Source: Sympetrum striolatum
Lineage: Eukaryota; Arthropoda; Insecta; Odonata; Libellulidae
Direction: 5' to 3'
NCBI GenBank assembly: GCA_947579665.1
Contig: OX388348.1
Coordinates: 15,252,001-15,316,000 of the forward strand
Length of the DNA stretch: 64,000 nucleotides
Made by a program: the position numbers and the translations under genes. The stretch's first letter is position 1; each line of letters starts with the position of its first letter. Positions 46,810 through 59,522 of the stretch are shown in pieces. Under the pieces are notes generated by a model that saw only the letters and a list, made by a program, of their open reading frames with translations, was not told where the DNA came from and made no database searches.

Positions 46810-47640
46810 CGTAATATTTTATAGATTTCTTAAAATCTCAAGAAGAACCGCTTTCGCATCGCACAATGCAATCAATGCATCAAAGCGACCCGAAAGGAAA
46901 TCGCTCGGGAACAAATGAGGAACCATTTCTCGGCCGAAAGATTCAACACAGAGACACTTCCATGCTCGGATAATACCTCCAAATTTCGAACCCCCTTTGG
47001 GAAAAGAATAAGCGGGAGATGGCGAACTTAATGCAGCGCGACAAAAAATACACTGTGGTATTGAACAAGCGATGGGACGAAGGAGAGAACTGCCCGGGGC
47101 GCTTATTCGTGACAGGACATCGCGAGTTCGAAGAGAGAAAAAAGGGGGCGGAAATAGATAGAAGCGTCGCCGAAGGGCATCGAAATAACTTGGGCCAAAC
47201 GGGGTCACCGCAGCTCTCATCATGGACACCTTGAGCGGGCAAAACCTTTGAAATCCCCTGCTGGAACTTTTTCCGAACCACAATACTTTCTAAAGGCAGG
47301 GTTTTCCAGAGGGAGCCGAATGCACAAAAAACGGGGCTGACTATCTTGATTGTGTCCTGAAACGGCGGTGTATGTGCTGTACGAATGCGGGAAAACTTCC
47401 ATAATTCAAATCTGAGGCCGTAAGAAGTTGGAGTGTACCTCGTTATTGAAGTTCGGCGAGAGGATGTTATTAAAAACCGAGGGGTTTTATTCTAATATTG
47501 AAACATGGGATCATGAGTTTTGGATTCAATCCGAAAGCTAGCTTATTCATGAGATTGTATCGAGTATTGGTTTTATCGTATTGATCGTCGATTGGGGGAA
47601 ATTTAGTAAAAATCCACAAGAAAGGGAAGTTAGGATCAGC
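46810..47640. other. CpG-richer island 9, GA-rich
   Basis: CG-enriched from 46830 to 47460, purine-rich on the plus strand at 47030-47180. Frames of up to 154 codons on the minus strand (46819-47283) overlap open frames on the plus strand and lack motifs. I treat them as compositional. Confidence 0.3.
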
Positions 47641-48334
47641 TATCCCTAAAAGTGCTCAAATCCCTTTAAAAATGTGTTCACATTACAAGAATACAAGTTA
47701 AGAACTTTTCTCTATAACACTAAAGAGAAATCTGTGAAGGATGTAATAGAACGCATATATTAAAAAGACTTTTATCGGTAAGCTTCAGTTAAAAATCAAA
47801 TTAATCAAAATATAAAAAATTCATTGCATTTTTCATACAATAATTTTGTGAATAATAACTTTTTCAACTTCATATTGGTTGAACTTTAAATTTAGTAAAT
47901 AAAAAATACGGTGTCTTTGGGACTTTTTCAGGATAAATACTTGCAGAAATATAAGAGAATCCTTTACTTTAATAACATTGATTTTCCTGAACACGAGATG
48001 GCCTGGAGAAATTATTAAATGGATTAAATTTGAAATTAAGTAACCCAGTAACTCATTCGTCTTATATTTATAACTAATTGTAATGCTAAGATAGTGAATA
48101 CTACTTTTGCAATGTATTCGCTTTAATACATTTTTAATGAAATCTCAGTTATCTCTGATTCCATGTTATCAAAGATTTCAATAATTAAAATTGCCTTTAT
48201 TAACAAGAGACTGCGTTTTCAGGAAAGATTGAAAAATCTTAAGTGAATGCATTGTTTCTTGGAAAGAGTGCCTAAATTAGTACTTATTATGTCAGATTAA
48301 CCCTCACTTAGTTTTTTCAATAATTGAATATTCA
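47641..48334. other. AT-rich spacer
   Basis: Nothing recognised. Confidence 0.5.
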
Positions 48335-48665
48335 AATTTCTACAGTCATAGTCGAAACATTTGAAATTTGGGTGCTGCATAGTACGGTAAAACTTAGTTG
48401 GTCATATACATAAAGCAAAAAGAAATTACTGGTCATGATAGAAGAAATAAAGTATTTAAACTGGAGCAATAAAGAAAGGCTTTGGAAGTAGATGAGATGA
48501 CTGATTAGAGCATTGATTGAAAAAGAAAGTATTTGAAGCTTTGATATGATAACAGACAGGAGAAAAGACAAATACAGTTTATGGGTTGCGTAAAGGAAGG
48601 CGTAAAGTAATCTTGCATAAGGAAAAGGAGGTAAGTAGGACATTTTAGAGCACATCAACCTACCA
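48335..48665 (+). pseudogene. Decayed LINE C-terminal fragment
   Basis: The plus strand, read across frameshifts and stops, shows the ordered landmarks of the LINE C-terminal region: TFEIWVL ('FEMW'), KLSWS ('KISWTD'), RLWK-x-MR-x-LIRALIEKES ('RWLGHLIRH--LIKE-I'), and RQIQFMGCVKEG ('RQRMQFMDCVKE'). The long minus-strand frame over the same bases is a shadow. The fragment has decayed much further than the one at 45127 and is not coding. Confidence 0.5.
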
Positions 48666-48689
48666 AGATGTGGGAGACTCTTTCATGCA

Positions 48690-49560
48690 TTAAAAATCAT
48701 TCACTCTCAGAAAAGAATGGATAACGTCTACATTTTCTCGAGCATTCCTCAAGACAGCCAAAATTCGGGACAAGCATTACGGCAAGCCATCGATTTTTTA
48801 AAACCGACTTTAAATCCCCTCGAGAACACCGCGAAAAACGCTCAGACCACGCCATTATGTACGCCAACGCCGAGAGAATAAAACTATCGCGCATCTCTAT
48901 TAACGCTGCGTCAGCATCTCGAAAGGAAAAACAGCTTGATGTTTTAATCTATTCATTTTCAACCTACATTTTTCCGCCTAGAGGAATTAAAGGTATTGAG
49001 CGCTTATGGCGCCCTGAATGGCAAGACCGCTTTATACTCGAGGGCGAAAAAAAAGGGAGTCGGAGATGAAAGGCTGCGTGGGTCCTCTGAATTGGATGGG
49101 TTTGGAGAAATGGGTTGAGGCATACGTTACTTACGGGAGAGAGACTTAAGAGCGTGAGGAATCTGCCGGTGCAGGGCCCAGAATGTGTTGGGTCGTTAGC
49201 CACGCCCACTGACTACCGCCTGGACACTTCGTTTTTACTGTTATTAGTATTGCGAACAACTCGACTAGCGTTCTCCAGAGAGGGCGAGAAAATGATTTAC
49301 GTTTCAAAGGCGAGAAAATCGAGGCTTCAACGAGAGGAGGAAACGGTCCCGGAATTAAAAGAGACCGTAGTTGAAAATTCGTTTTACTTAGGAGTGGATG
49401 ATACCGCGTTGCTATCATCTCCATGTACTTCCTTATTTCCAGCGCAATAGGAATTTATGAGCAGAGCGAGAAGATTAATTCGGTGATGAATATATATGAG
49501 CGTAATAAATCTTTACGGAATGTAGGTTACGCCATTTGAATCGATTGAGCGAAATAATCA
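48690..49560. other. CpG-richer island 10
   Basis: CG-rich with frames on both strands (for example 49115-49450 plus and 48964-49209 minus), none with a recognisable domain or splice context. Confidence 0.3.
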
Positions 49561-50110
49561 TGTTTTCGCCTTGACCAGCTATTGAATTAAATCCTTTCAA
49601 CCTGGAAGGAAAGTAACTGATTAGGACCTATTCACTTGAATGAGGATTGAACCCTTTCCCTCTACATTCAAAAGCAATAAAATCAATTTTATTTCTTTTA
49701 AAATACAAAATGTATCCTCCCTCTTCTGTTTTGATTATTGAAAGTGGTCGAGTTCGACTAATTTTTAATTAATCATGGCTTTTCCGGTACATATCGAACT
49801 AAATTTTCTTTATAGTTATGACTGTTTTCATATCAGCTTTACCGGTAACCAAATAAATATATGAAGTAATTTACATGAAAAAAACAAATAATCTTTATTT
49901 TAAAATCCTCATTTGTATTTTAGTCACAATTCGACAGGTAATGATGATCCATTTTTTTAAATTTATCTCTCAAGCGTATATGGTATACTGACATCATTAA
50001 TTGACCATTTCCAATAATGATATTTTCTTGAAATTAAATTACTAATATTTGCTAACAATTTTAGTGTTTCGCAGCTAACTCTACCTTTCTCTACCTATAA
50101 TAAATATTTC
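49561..50110. other. AT-rich spacer
   Basis: Nothing recognised before the SINE head. Confidence 0.5.
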
Positions 50111-50189
50111 GGGCTTTCAGATAGCCAAGCTGGTAGGACGTTCTGCAAATGTAAAATAGGTATCCGCTTTGATTCCAGTTTGAAGTCCA
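50111..50189 (+). repeat. tRNA-derived SINE head
   Basis: A perfect A-box match, TAGCCAAGCTGG (50122-50133), is followed by a degraded B box, GCTTTGATTCC. The ends GGGCTTT and GAAGTCC pair across all seven acceptor-stem positions if G-T pairs are allowed. The inner arms do not fold well, so this is a SINE head or dead tRNA. The palindrome GCAACAATTGTTGC lies just downstream (50232-50245). Confidence 0.55.
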
Positions 50190-50479
50190 TTTGTGAAATA
50201 ATCTATCTGTGGAAGCACTGTAAAAACAACTGCAACAATTGTTGCTGTGGTTGAGATTAGTGGAGTAGCAAGTAATAATTAACAGTCAAAACTAATACAG
50301 CCTTAAAAAAATATTAACGCCTTGTGTAGGTCTAAATGGAGAGATAAATGTATCAAACTTATAAAATAACACTAATTCGCAATGATAACCAATTTAATTG
50401 CCATAATCGATACCTATTAGGTATGAGTGGAAGAAAAACATAGACAATACAATCGAAGTACAACAACAAACGCTTAGAA

Positions 50480-51570
50480 ATTAAGAAGAAATTCATGCTG
50501 TGACCGAATGCTCATCACAAGACAGCAGCAATTGTCGATTTGGAGCGTCCACGCATCTGCAGCCGCTACTTTGGGCAACGTGGCTTGAGAAAGAGTACTT
50601 AGAGCGACAGTCTCGGAAGTGTAAGTTCGATTAATTTCTCCCGCACCCTAAAAACCCGTACTTATCTACTCCAAGAAAAAATCGCGCTGCATTTTCCACT
50701 TGCTTTCGAATGCAAGAACGAATAGAGCTTCGCATCCCGTTAAGTGGTCCGCGTTTCCATTCCTCGAAATCCTCGGATTTCGAGGAATCCTGAGAGTATA
50801 AAATAAGGAGACAGATGACAGTCTTACGAAGTAAATCCCCGTTGAGAAAGAAGCGGGCGGAATATGATTTCCACGCCCGGGAAATTATTATATTTTCCCC
50901 CGCGAGAGAGATGATGGGGACATGTTCGAACCGGACGAAAAAAAAAACAAAGAAGAACGGAGAAATTAAAGTGGAAAGAGATGGCTAACGCTGAGTTTTT
51001 TCAGACGGGGATATAACGAAAGTGAATTTATCTTGAAGAGAAAAAAAACGGGGAAAACTTTCAACCCTCGCGGAAGGATCGTTAGCGGAGGGGGGAGGCC
51101 GCGGAAAATGTATGCAATTAGTTGCCGGGGAAGATTTTTCTTAAATGGAGCAAAGAAAAAAGTTTTGGGGAAAATTCATAAAGGGTGGGGGGGAGATAAG
51201 CTGGAGATTTTTATGGCCGGATTTTCACGAGAGGATGAGTTATTCCATTATTTTTAATTATTTGGAAGAGGAAAAACTTTGTCTGCCCGGCCATAGTTCA
51301 TTCGATAACTTTCTCCCCGGGGCACAACCTCGCGCTGTTGAGGAAGAGGAAGGAGTTCCTGAAGCGGCGCCAGACTCATCCATCAATACGGTTTACTAGA
51401 GTTGGACGAGCTATTTAATTTTTATTCGCGGAGGTATGGCCTTTCTTAAGGCCCTTCTCGCTTCATTTTGGAGCATTAGATGGAGTCGTGTGGATTTATT
51501 ATCGCTAATCCATCACCGAAATCGTATCATTGGCAATTTTTGTCGATGGAATCATGTCCGTGGTTTATTG
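50480..51570. other. CpG-richer island 11, partly GA-rich
   Basis: CG-enriched. 50940-51250 is strongly purine-rich on the plus strand. Frames at 51033-51257 and 51145-51399 overlap and have no motif. It contains the perfect palindrome listed at 50759-50788. Confidence 0.3.
50759..50788. repeat. 30-bp palindrome, perfect 14-bp arms
   Basis: ATTCCTCGAAATCC (50759-50772) and GGATTTCGAGGAAT (50775-50788) are exact reverse complements separated by only two bases. Such a close-spaced perfect palindrome could bind a dimeric factor or extrude as a cruciform. It lies in a CG-rich island and is not part of any repeat I recognise. Confidence 0.8.
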
Positions 51571-53779
51571 ATGATGAAATAACGCAGTGATATCTTAATT
51601 AAAAAATAACTAGATAAATTTATTAGCAATAGATAGCCAATAGTATTTCTTCAATTTTTCATAATCAATTACCATTTATAGAATATGAATCTGTAAAACA
51701 CTGCATGCACTGTTATTTTTTTCGTAATTGCCATTATGAATTAATAGTTATGCTAAATCGCTCGATGAGATAAATAACTTAAATTAATTTAGAATGGAAA
51801 CAAACTAACTTTGTAAAATTTTACCAAACTATTATTTTCCCCAGGTTTCACTAAAACTCCTTCCACCTCCTACCTCTTAAACTTTCCTCCCCATATTTTA
51901 TTGTCGATTGCAACTTATTTTTTGCTGGACCCACTTTAAATTAGAGCCTGATTATGAGAATGTGTTCCAACTAGCTAAACCAATAATTATATTACGTTTT
52001 ACGAAACTATTAAAAGTTATTTTGATTCCATTTAGGGTTTCACCAATTCGATAAAATTCAACAACATGGAATATTAGAGGTGCCTTCTAATTTATAAGCT
52101 AAATTATACAAGAGATGCGGAAAGAGAAGATACAGATCGATACATCTTAGATTCTCCTTGAGAATATTTCAATAAAAATATTTTAGTAAAACATTCACAA
52201 ATATCTAAACAATATGTATCAAAATTGTAAGATGAGGAAGGTTCTAGCAAAAACTTCTGGAACGAGATTATCAATGTCCCTAACAACATTGAAAAGTTGT
52301 CATAATCAACTTAAAAAGGGATTAGAGTACCACGTTACACATATTTAATTACAGTAGTACACCAATAATAACAGCATACCAGAAAATAATTGTTAAATCC
52401 ATCGATTATAATTTGACATTCATTAAGTTTATATAGCTGACGATTTAAGAAAAACATTAAGTAGAATTTGATAGATTATTTTTCGCTAGTAAAAGACCTT
52501 GGTTCGAGTCTCACCCACTTCTATATTTCTCTCTTATACACCCCTTGAGTTCAATATTTAAGTAGTGAAGACTAAATCAAGGAGATGAAGAGTTAAATAT
52601 GCATTGAATTAGCACGCATAAACAGCTAGCCGTTCGCATTAGATTCACATCTATCCTGCGATAGCAAATGCTCAACATCACCTCAAAAATCACAGCAGCC
52701 CGGTTCATACTGCCAAACTTAGCCTTTCAGCAGCATTCACGCCTTATCAATTCACGTCATAGTTACTCGTGCCTAAATCGCGCCTCGTCTTTATCACGAT
52801 TTCGCCTACTAATGGTGGGTCAAATAGGTATTAATGCGGAGACACAAAAAGCCTTTATCTACACGTTGGCCGGATTTTACAAAATGCCCCTCTAATCGGA
52901 AACCTGCTATGACAACAACAATTTTCGAAAGGGTTGCATTTGTAGAGATAAGGGAATAGGAAGGAAGGGCTAGGGATGCTGGGAAAAGGTAATGGGGGGT
53001 CTATTATGGAAGCGTTAAATATTTAGTGTGCGCATCTTGAATTATGTGAATGTCTCCTTGTCTTCGGCGCTGAATAACCGGGAGTGACAGCAGATAGAGT
53101 GCGTGCCGCAGAGATTCATAATTTACGCTTCATAATAGCATCTCCTAAAAAATATTCGCTTTTCCCTGCTGAATGCTAAGTAAGAGGATTAATAATACGT
53201 TCTCCAGATCGCTGATATGAATCTTTTTTACCCATAAATACATTTTTAGGAATCAGTAATACGTTATCACCAGAGAAACGATATTGAAAGTACTCTCTTA
53301 CATTTTAATTATTCGGTCTACAAATTATAGCACTTTTACCATAAGAGGAAATCGTATATTCTGGGTAATGTTATATCTTTAACGAAAGATTTATTTCGAG
53401 TCATGCCTTTGAAAATTTGATTTTGAATAGAACGTAATGCTCTCAATGCCCATTAAAATCTTCTCAATGCTTCAAAGACGCGTATATTCCTCAAATCATA
53501 AATGTAATTTTCAATCTAGACTAATGATTCTACTGAATGTCGTTTTCCCTTATGCTATAAAAGAACTGATTTTCCTAAACATGACGTAGATATTACTGCA
53601 TTACCTGGCAATAGGATATTTAGTTAATGTTCAACTTAAAGCTCCTTCTAAAATACTTAAAACTAAGGTGACCAATTAATAGCATCCGTCTACCTAAGAC
53701 AAAACGTTTCTACTAAACGTTCTAAATTATATTCGGCATTCTTTCCAATCATGTTTGTTTTAAAAATCCAACGGGATTT
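51571..53779. other. AT-rich stretch with a B-box fragment
   Basis: A lone tRNA B-box-like TTGGTTCGAGTCTC lies at 52498-52511 without a convincing A box, so it is at most the 3' half of a SINE head. 52650-53130 is moderately CG-enriched. The frame 52668-52895 is not recognised. No gene. Confidence 0.4.
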
Positions 53780-54180
53780 GACGGGTGGTCTCAACGTTCG
53801 TAGTGACTTTGGGCGATCAATGGGACTTCGATTCCCAGAAAGATCGCATTGAGGACTGCTTTATTTCAATAGGAAATGAAAATATCACGAGAGAGCAAGA
53901 ATGGGGAAATTTATTTCGATAAAGTCTCGAATGAAAGAAACAGATCCTTGATGGAAATGCCATTTCGTGAGCGGAAAATATGAATTTCGATATTTATAGA
54001 AGAACTGACCTGGCACGCGCTGTCCCCAAGAATCAGAGAAAGTCGAGTTTTGAGGAATTATAGAGAAAACGAGATTCGGGTCGCTATCGCCAAATTGAAA
54101 ACACTTCAACGCCTTGCGATTAAATGGGGAGCACGCCATTTGTTCCTTTTTAAAATAAATCAATCCCGCGTTGAATTAAG
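53780..54180. other. CpG-richer patch
   Basis: CG-enriched unique sequence. The minus frame 53885-54163 has no motif. Possible regulatory DNA by composition only. Confidence 0.25.
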
Positions 54181-55199
54181 TAATACGAACTCAGAGGTAT
54201 AAGTGTTCAATATCAACAGTAACAGTACAACTAAAAGCAAAATATCTAAATTTCGATTACGAAAGATAAGGTCTTCAAAAGTACGTCCTTAGAGAGAGGA
54301 TAGAGTAGAAAATGTAATACCTTCGAGACAAGGTTTCGACGAAGAATCATAATTACCTTTAATTTATCGATTTCAAGGATATTTTTAACGAATCAACACT
54401 GCCTTTTTGTCTGTAATGGAAAGATTCTAAATTTTTTGTCATATATAGCCTGATCCTAATTAAAGATGTTGAGTTTTTGTAACAATGTTTTGAGAATCCC
54501 CTTATCAAAGGGCTTAATTGGTAATAACCTTTAATATTTTTTTCGTTTCTGTATCTACAGATACTGTCTATGTTATATTGTATATTTTAATGATTAAACA
54601 GTCATAAGAGCTTAAATCATTTAAAAAATCTAAATAAACTAGTCGTACATACGTACAATAAATATGAAAAATAATATGCTTTACCTCTGGAAGACTATAA
54701 GGGATTTGATATATATATGACACATTTCCAACATAAAACAACCTCAAGTAGTTTAAGAACTAATGCTAGGAGAATTCAATACAATTGGAATATGCTATGG
54801 AATTAAATCTTAACACCATCCATAATTTATGGTACATATTTTTAAAAATTTCCAATAAAACACAGAATTGGGACAACAATAAAAATGGTATAAGATTACT
54901 TGCAGAAATAAATCAGAATCCAATTATCCTTCAACAACAATACCCAACAATCCCTAAGCCCGCAAACTAAGTAAGAGTTACTCAAAGAAAATCTCCCTTT
55001 ATTTTGCACTCACAGAGCCCGTTAATTCAGGAAAGAAAAAGTTTATATTCTTGGGAATATTCTTCAAAAACTCCACTCCCATTATCACGCAAGAATTCCC
55101 GCTTCCAATAACTCGAGAATTACTACAATATATCGAACTTCTTTAATAAAGCCAGCGGAATTTCGGCCGATTAAATAAAGGTAAATATCTCCTCGTGTT
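54181..55199. other. AT-rich spacer
   Basis: No gene or repeat recognised. Confidence 0.5.
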
Positions 55200-55920
55200 T
55201 TGAAGAAAACTTGCTTATTCATCGTCGGTTATCAGAGCAAAGGCGCCTCCCCTACCACTCTTCCATCTTCTCCTTCATTTTCATTTTTCTCCCTCTTTAC
55301 CCCGAGCCTTTTCGCGGTTTTTAATTTAACCTTTCCCTAATTGATTTCCCCGAATCCCATTCGCGCCTCCGGAATTTATTTAGCATTTCTTTAATTTATT
55401 CGGACTTTCCATCAATTAACTCCCGCAGACGCTGGCGAAAATTAATAAAAGTTAGTTAAGGGGATGGAATTCCCATTTGCTATCCCAAATTCCTTATTAG
55501 GCACCGCGAAAAGATTCCGCCCTCTGTATTTTATTTCACCACCGTGTGGAAATGGAATAGGAATTTGCCTCCACATACGATTCTGCTTATCGGTACGGGG
55601 AGCAATGGCGGCAGTATTCGAGCCGTGATTTAATTAGTCGTCAACTTGCGGGTTTAATTCGCGGCATAACTTATAAAGTTTTCATTACTCGGCGTTCTCG
55701 AAATTTATCTCCGCGGGAAAAGGCATCGCGACGCCATTACTAATAACGGATGATGCAAAAATCCGCGAGGGAAATGTTTCCTATGCAAATAAAGACAAAG
55801 ATGGAAACCGTGGTAATCTTTTCAACGGATTGCGAAAAAGCCATTTATGATTTATGATTTTTTTACTTTTTAATGCCGTTGATTATTTTAAAGATTTCTC
55901 GCGAGGTTAATTGAATCGCT
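55200..55920. other. CpG-richer island 12, dense homeodomain-type cores
   Basis: Pyrimidine-rich at 55240-55320, then a long run of TAATT and ATTAAT cores alternating with CG-rich words (55320-55450), and an especially CG-rich segment at 55590-55760 with a TTATAAAGTTTT word. No frame is credible. This is the best-looking candidate in the right half for a developmental enhancer, on sequence texture only. Confidence 0.3.
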
Positions 55921-57639
55921 GAACACATAACCACGACAGTTGAGATATTCTTAGAATGTCTACAGTGTTATGGTGAAAAAAACGGTCAATTAACATCGCC
56001 GAGGATAAAAATCCTCACTTAAACAGGAAAAAATAGTCCATTGATTTTAAAAATTATTAGTTTATACAATAAAATTGCTTATTTTTGTAACGGTTGATCA
56101 GACAGACCGCGCTTATCCAACATACATCCCACTTACGTTTTCTACAACTAAGGCAACGTTTCTATACATGTATCTACTAAGTATTTATGTTGTTTTGGAA
56201 GTTCTTAAACCAACCATTACCTAAAAGTTTAGTAAATAAATTTTGATATTGTACCCTTAGGCGGAAATGATTTGGCTTATCATAAATCAATACAATCATT
56301 TTTGTAATGATCCTAATTTTAATAGAAACTTAAATTGTATATTGAATAACTTATTAATTTAATTGTTTCGTTAATTTTATGAAATAATTGAGGATTGGCT
56401 TAGGTGAATGTGCTCCATGGTATGAACAATCAGTTAAAAAGAAAATAATGCGGAAAAACGAAAAAACTTTTACGAGATAAAAGCAATATAGTCTGAAGGG
56501 TTCGGTTTGTCCGCGATTTGTTGGCATTTTTAATGTGGCCTTATGATCGAAACGTTGGATTACCCTACTATAAATCTTACATGTAATATATATATTGACC
56601 ATATGGCCCTTAAGAAATAGTTGGCTTGGTTAATGTCTTATTACATGTGGATACTGGAAATGAAACAAAGTTAAAAATATAATTTCACTATCGAAAACAG
56701 GCAGTGTAAAATTGATGAAAGAAACGTAAAATATTCAACCAGGGGCAAAATTAACTCCAGCATTTTATTACACTGCATTAGTTTAAGACGAATAAATAAT
56801 TTTGGGAATGGAAAAGGACAAAAACAATCGATATAAAGGTAAATTAAAAATGAAAAATGGACAAAATTAGCACCGCAATATCCCCTGCACTTATGGTACC
56901 ATAAATGTCGAGATGTGGATCTTAATACGCCGACTGAAGATGGAAAGGAATTGAAAATTACAAGAATTCCTGAAATTCGTGAATTGCATGACTCTAATGA
57001 TAAAATATCTTGCGTCTGGAAATGGAAAACATAATTAGAGTAGAAACATCATCGTCGAGGCCAATTTAGACACGCTATGTCAAAACGATGAATTACGATT
57101 CCAACTCTAAAATTTAAAATGTATATAGCACACACACAATGACAACCACATCATTAAGTTACCTAAACTCGAATGAGAAATTGTACAAGTAAGTCAGGCA
57201 ACTCGCTAATGCCGTTAAATGTGCATTGCGTTAATTTTAATTGAATTATTTCTTTAATAGTAACAAGTACCTTCAATTATATTCTTTTTAAATGTATGTA
57301 TACACACATAGAGAAAAACACTTAATTTAATATAAATTAATATGTGCATCACGTGATACAATTGTATCATTGTTATTGTACAATAAAGATTGTATGTAGA
57401 TTGGAACAAAATGACATAAAATGCTAAAAAACATGTTAACTGTTAAAAATGTGCTACTCACACTAAGTTAACAGACCAATGACAAGCATTTGTATTACGC
57501 AAGGTGATCTCTGACCTTCAATGATGCAAAACATGGACCCATACATGGTATAACTCCCAAATTAGGTACTTGACCGTTCTCATTACGAAATGTCATCTGA
57601 TTATTATCTTTCAACCAAAATTCCTTTGAAAAACGAGGG
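55921..57639. other. AT-rich stretch
   Basis: No gene. Two palindromes lie at 57354-57386. The 82-codon minus frame at 56354-56602 has no recognisable motif. Confidence 0.45.
57354..57386. repeat. Two adjacent perfect palindromes
   Basis: TGATACAATTGTATCA (57354-57369) and TTATTGTACAATAA (57373-57386) are each perfect palindromes and share the ACAAT/ATTGT half-site. The three-base gap suggests a paired binding site or a decayed inverted repeat. Confidence 0.6.
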
Positions 57640-58300
57640 TGACAAACCTCGAGGTTAACATGTAAGGGTTAAGTAACCGTAAACGGAATGTTTTTCGAGT
57701 GAAAAATCGGGATTCGTAAAATATCCAGATAACCGATACTTTGAATACAGACCGATAAATGATCGCTGTTCTTCCGAAAATTAATAGTTATTTGCCGGCG
57801 CAACTTTCACCCGATATTTAATTCATCGATAAATTTAACGAGGGGACAAGGAGAGCTATTTGAAAACGGAGAGATAGAGAGAGGGGCTACTGTATAGAGA
57901 GAAAGAGGTATTGAAATGCGAGGAAGGGGTGTAAATCACGTTGATTGTATGATACATTTTCGAAACAATAGCTCGGTGAGAGGATTATAGATTTTCATTG
58001 AAAAGACGGAGTATTGGGCGTGCTCTAAGGAGAGAGGTTCCGGCTCACAGAGGAATTCCTCATCAATTTTTCCCTTTTAAGATTTACGTCCTGTATCACA
58101 ATGCAGCGAAAGAAAAATGTATACTAAAACATTAAGGGAGAGTGATTTTTCAGATACGGACTGATTACTAATGACAGCGATGAATGGAGGAAATTGCTTT
58201 TCCATTGAATCTGCTTTATTAAAGTTTTACAGGCCCCCTTCCCCCATTCCAAAATTCTTTCATTTTAGCGGTTCATTAAATATTAATTAATCATTAAGGT
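57640..58300. other. CpG-richer island 13, GA-rich core
   Basis: CG-enriched at 57640-58080, with a GAGAGA-rich purine tract at 57850-57930. No frame is supported. Confidence 0.3.
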
Positions 58301-58825
58301 GATTTATTAACCATGTTCCAAGCACTTTCATTTTTTAAATATTGATATTTTAAGATAGCCCGTAGTTAAAAGCTGATCGTTATTTATCATTAATAATTAC
58401 TTTTTTCGTTCCCACGTTTTCATCAATCTTAAACAACTGCACCATAAAATATTAGTTGATCAATATCGCCGTTTACGCGTCTGACTTATTTTCACGAATA
58501 ACAAAAGCTGGTATAATTTTTATTCAAGTGTTAACTATTAATCTATTATCAAAATAATATTTAATAATTACAACAAATTTGATTACAAGTTGACTCAATG
58601 TTCATTACCTTAACGATTATGAGGTTACCTTGGTTAGTTATGATTAGATTTTAAATGTTGAAACGTTTGCCAATGAACTTCTTTTTAGTAAATCATAATA
58701 CATATATTTGTCGTCCTAATTACAGAAATCATAATATTATTGTCTACAACTATACTTACAACCAATTTGTCAGTTAGTGAAACATCTATACAGCATAAGG
58801 CCTGTTGTAATGAAGTAAAAAAATT
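58301..58825. other. AT-rich spacer
   Basis: Nothing recognised before repeat copy 3. Confidence 0.5.
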
Positions 58826-59522
58826 CTGATGTGGCCAACACATGACTTTCTCCATATTTATCGAAAACAGAAGCCTATGCCGGTAATATATAAATAACTC
58901 CAAAACAATGAGTCTTACAGGAAAATATTTCATACAAAAGTTGTAGTTAAATACATTATCTATAAATTTATTTTTAAAATTGTATTCACCTAAATTGCAT
59001 TTTGACAGAGATATGTATGAAAAACTTCCATTTCTGGATAAACAACAACTTCCGGTTAACCATTATTCAAGAATAACTCCTAAAAATTCAGTGTTACGAA
59101 AACCTGCTTCATACAAAAGTTGTAGTAAAGTACATTATCTATAACTTTTATATGTAATTGTATATACCTAAATTGCATTCTGACAGAGATATTTAAGAAA
59201 CAAAATTTTGTTCCGGCTAAACCGTAACTTCCGTTTAAGCGATATTCATCAAAAACTAAACAACTCTTGGCATTGTTAGGAAAATACTAAATATGAAATT
59301 TGGAAATGATCAGGTAATTACTTTTTAAGATAGAGCGCCCACAAACTTTTTTACCACGGACAGACACACACACACGCAGACACACAGACAGACATGTTCG
59401 GGAAAATAGCGAAAACGAACTCTATGGGCCCTAAAACATCTATTTCCGTTGAAATCTGGAGGTCGAATTTTTTTGCGAATAGAATACTTTCTCTGCACTA
59501 CGTATAGGGAGAAAGTAAAAAT
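58826..59522 (+). mobile_element. Non-autonomous repeat family, copy 3 (shorter)
   Basis: It begins CTGATGTGGCCAACACATGA and ends in a hairpin followed by GGAGAAAGTAAAAAT, as in copies 1 and 2. The interior is more diverged and shorter. It still shows two repeats of the TACAAAAGTTGTAGT and ACAGAGATAT landmarks and then a CACA/GACA tract at 59363-59394. That the ends are shared while interiors differ supports real termini at 58826 and 59522. Confidence 0.75.

Noticed and set aside
46819..47283. 154- and 112-codon minus-strand frames
   Set aside because: They overlap each other and a plus-strand frame in a GA-rich island, with no motif.
48332..48658. 108-codon minus-strand frame with hydrophobic runs
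   Set aside because: It is the antisense shadow of a decayed LINE fragment on the plus strand.
52498..52511. Isolated tRNA B-box-like motif
   Set aside because: No A box at the right distance, so neither a tRNA gene nor a definable SINE head.
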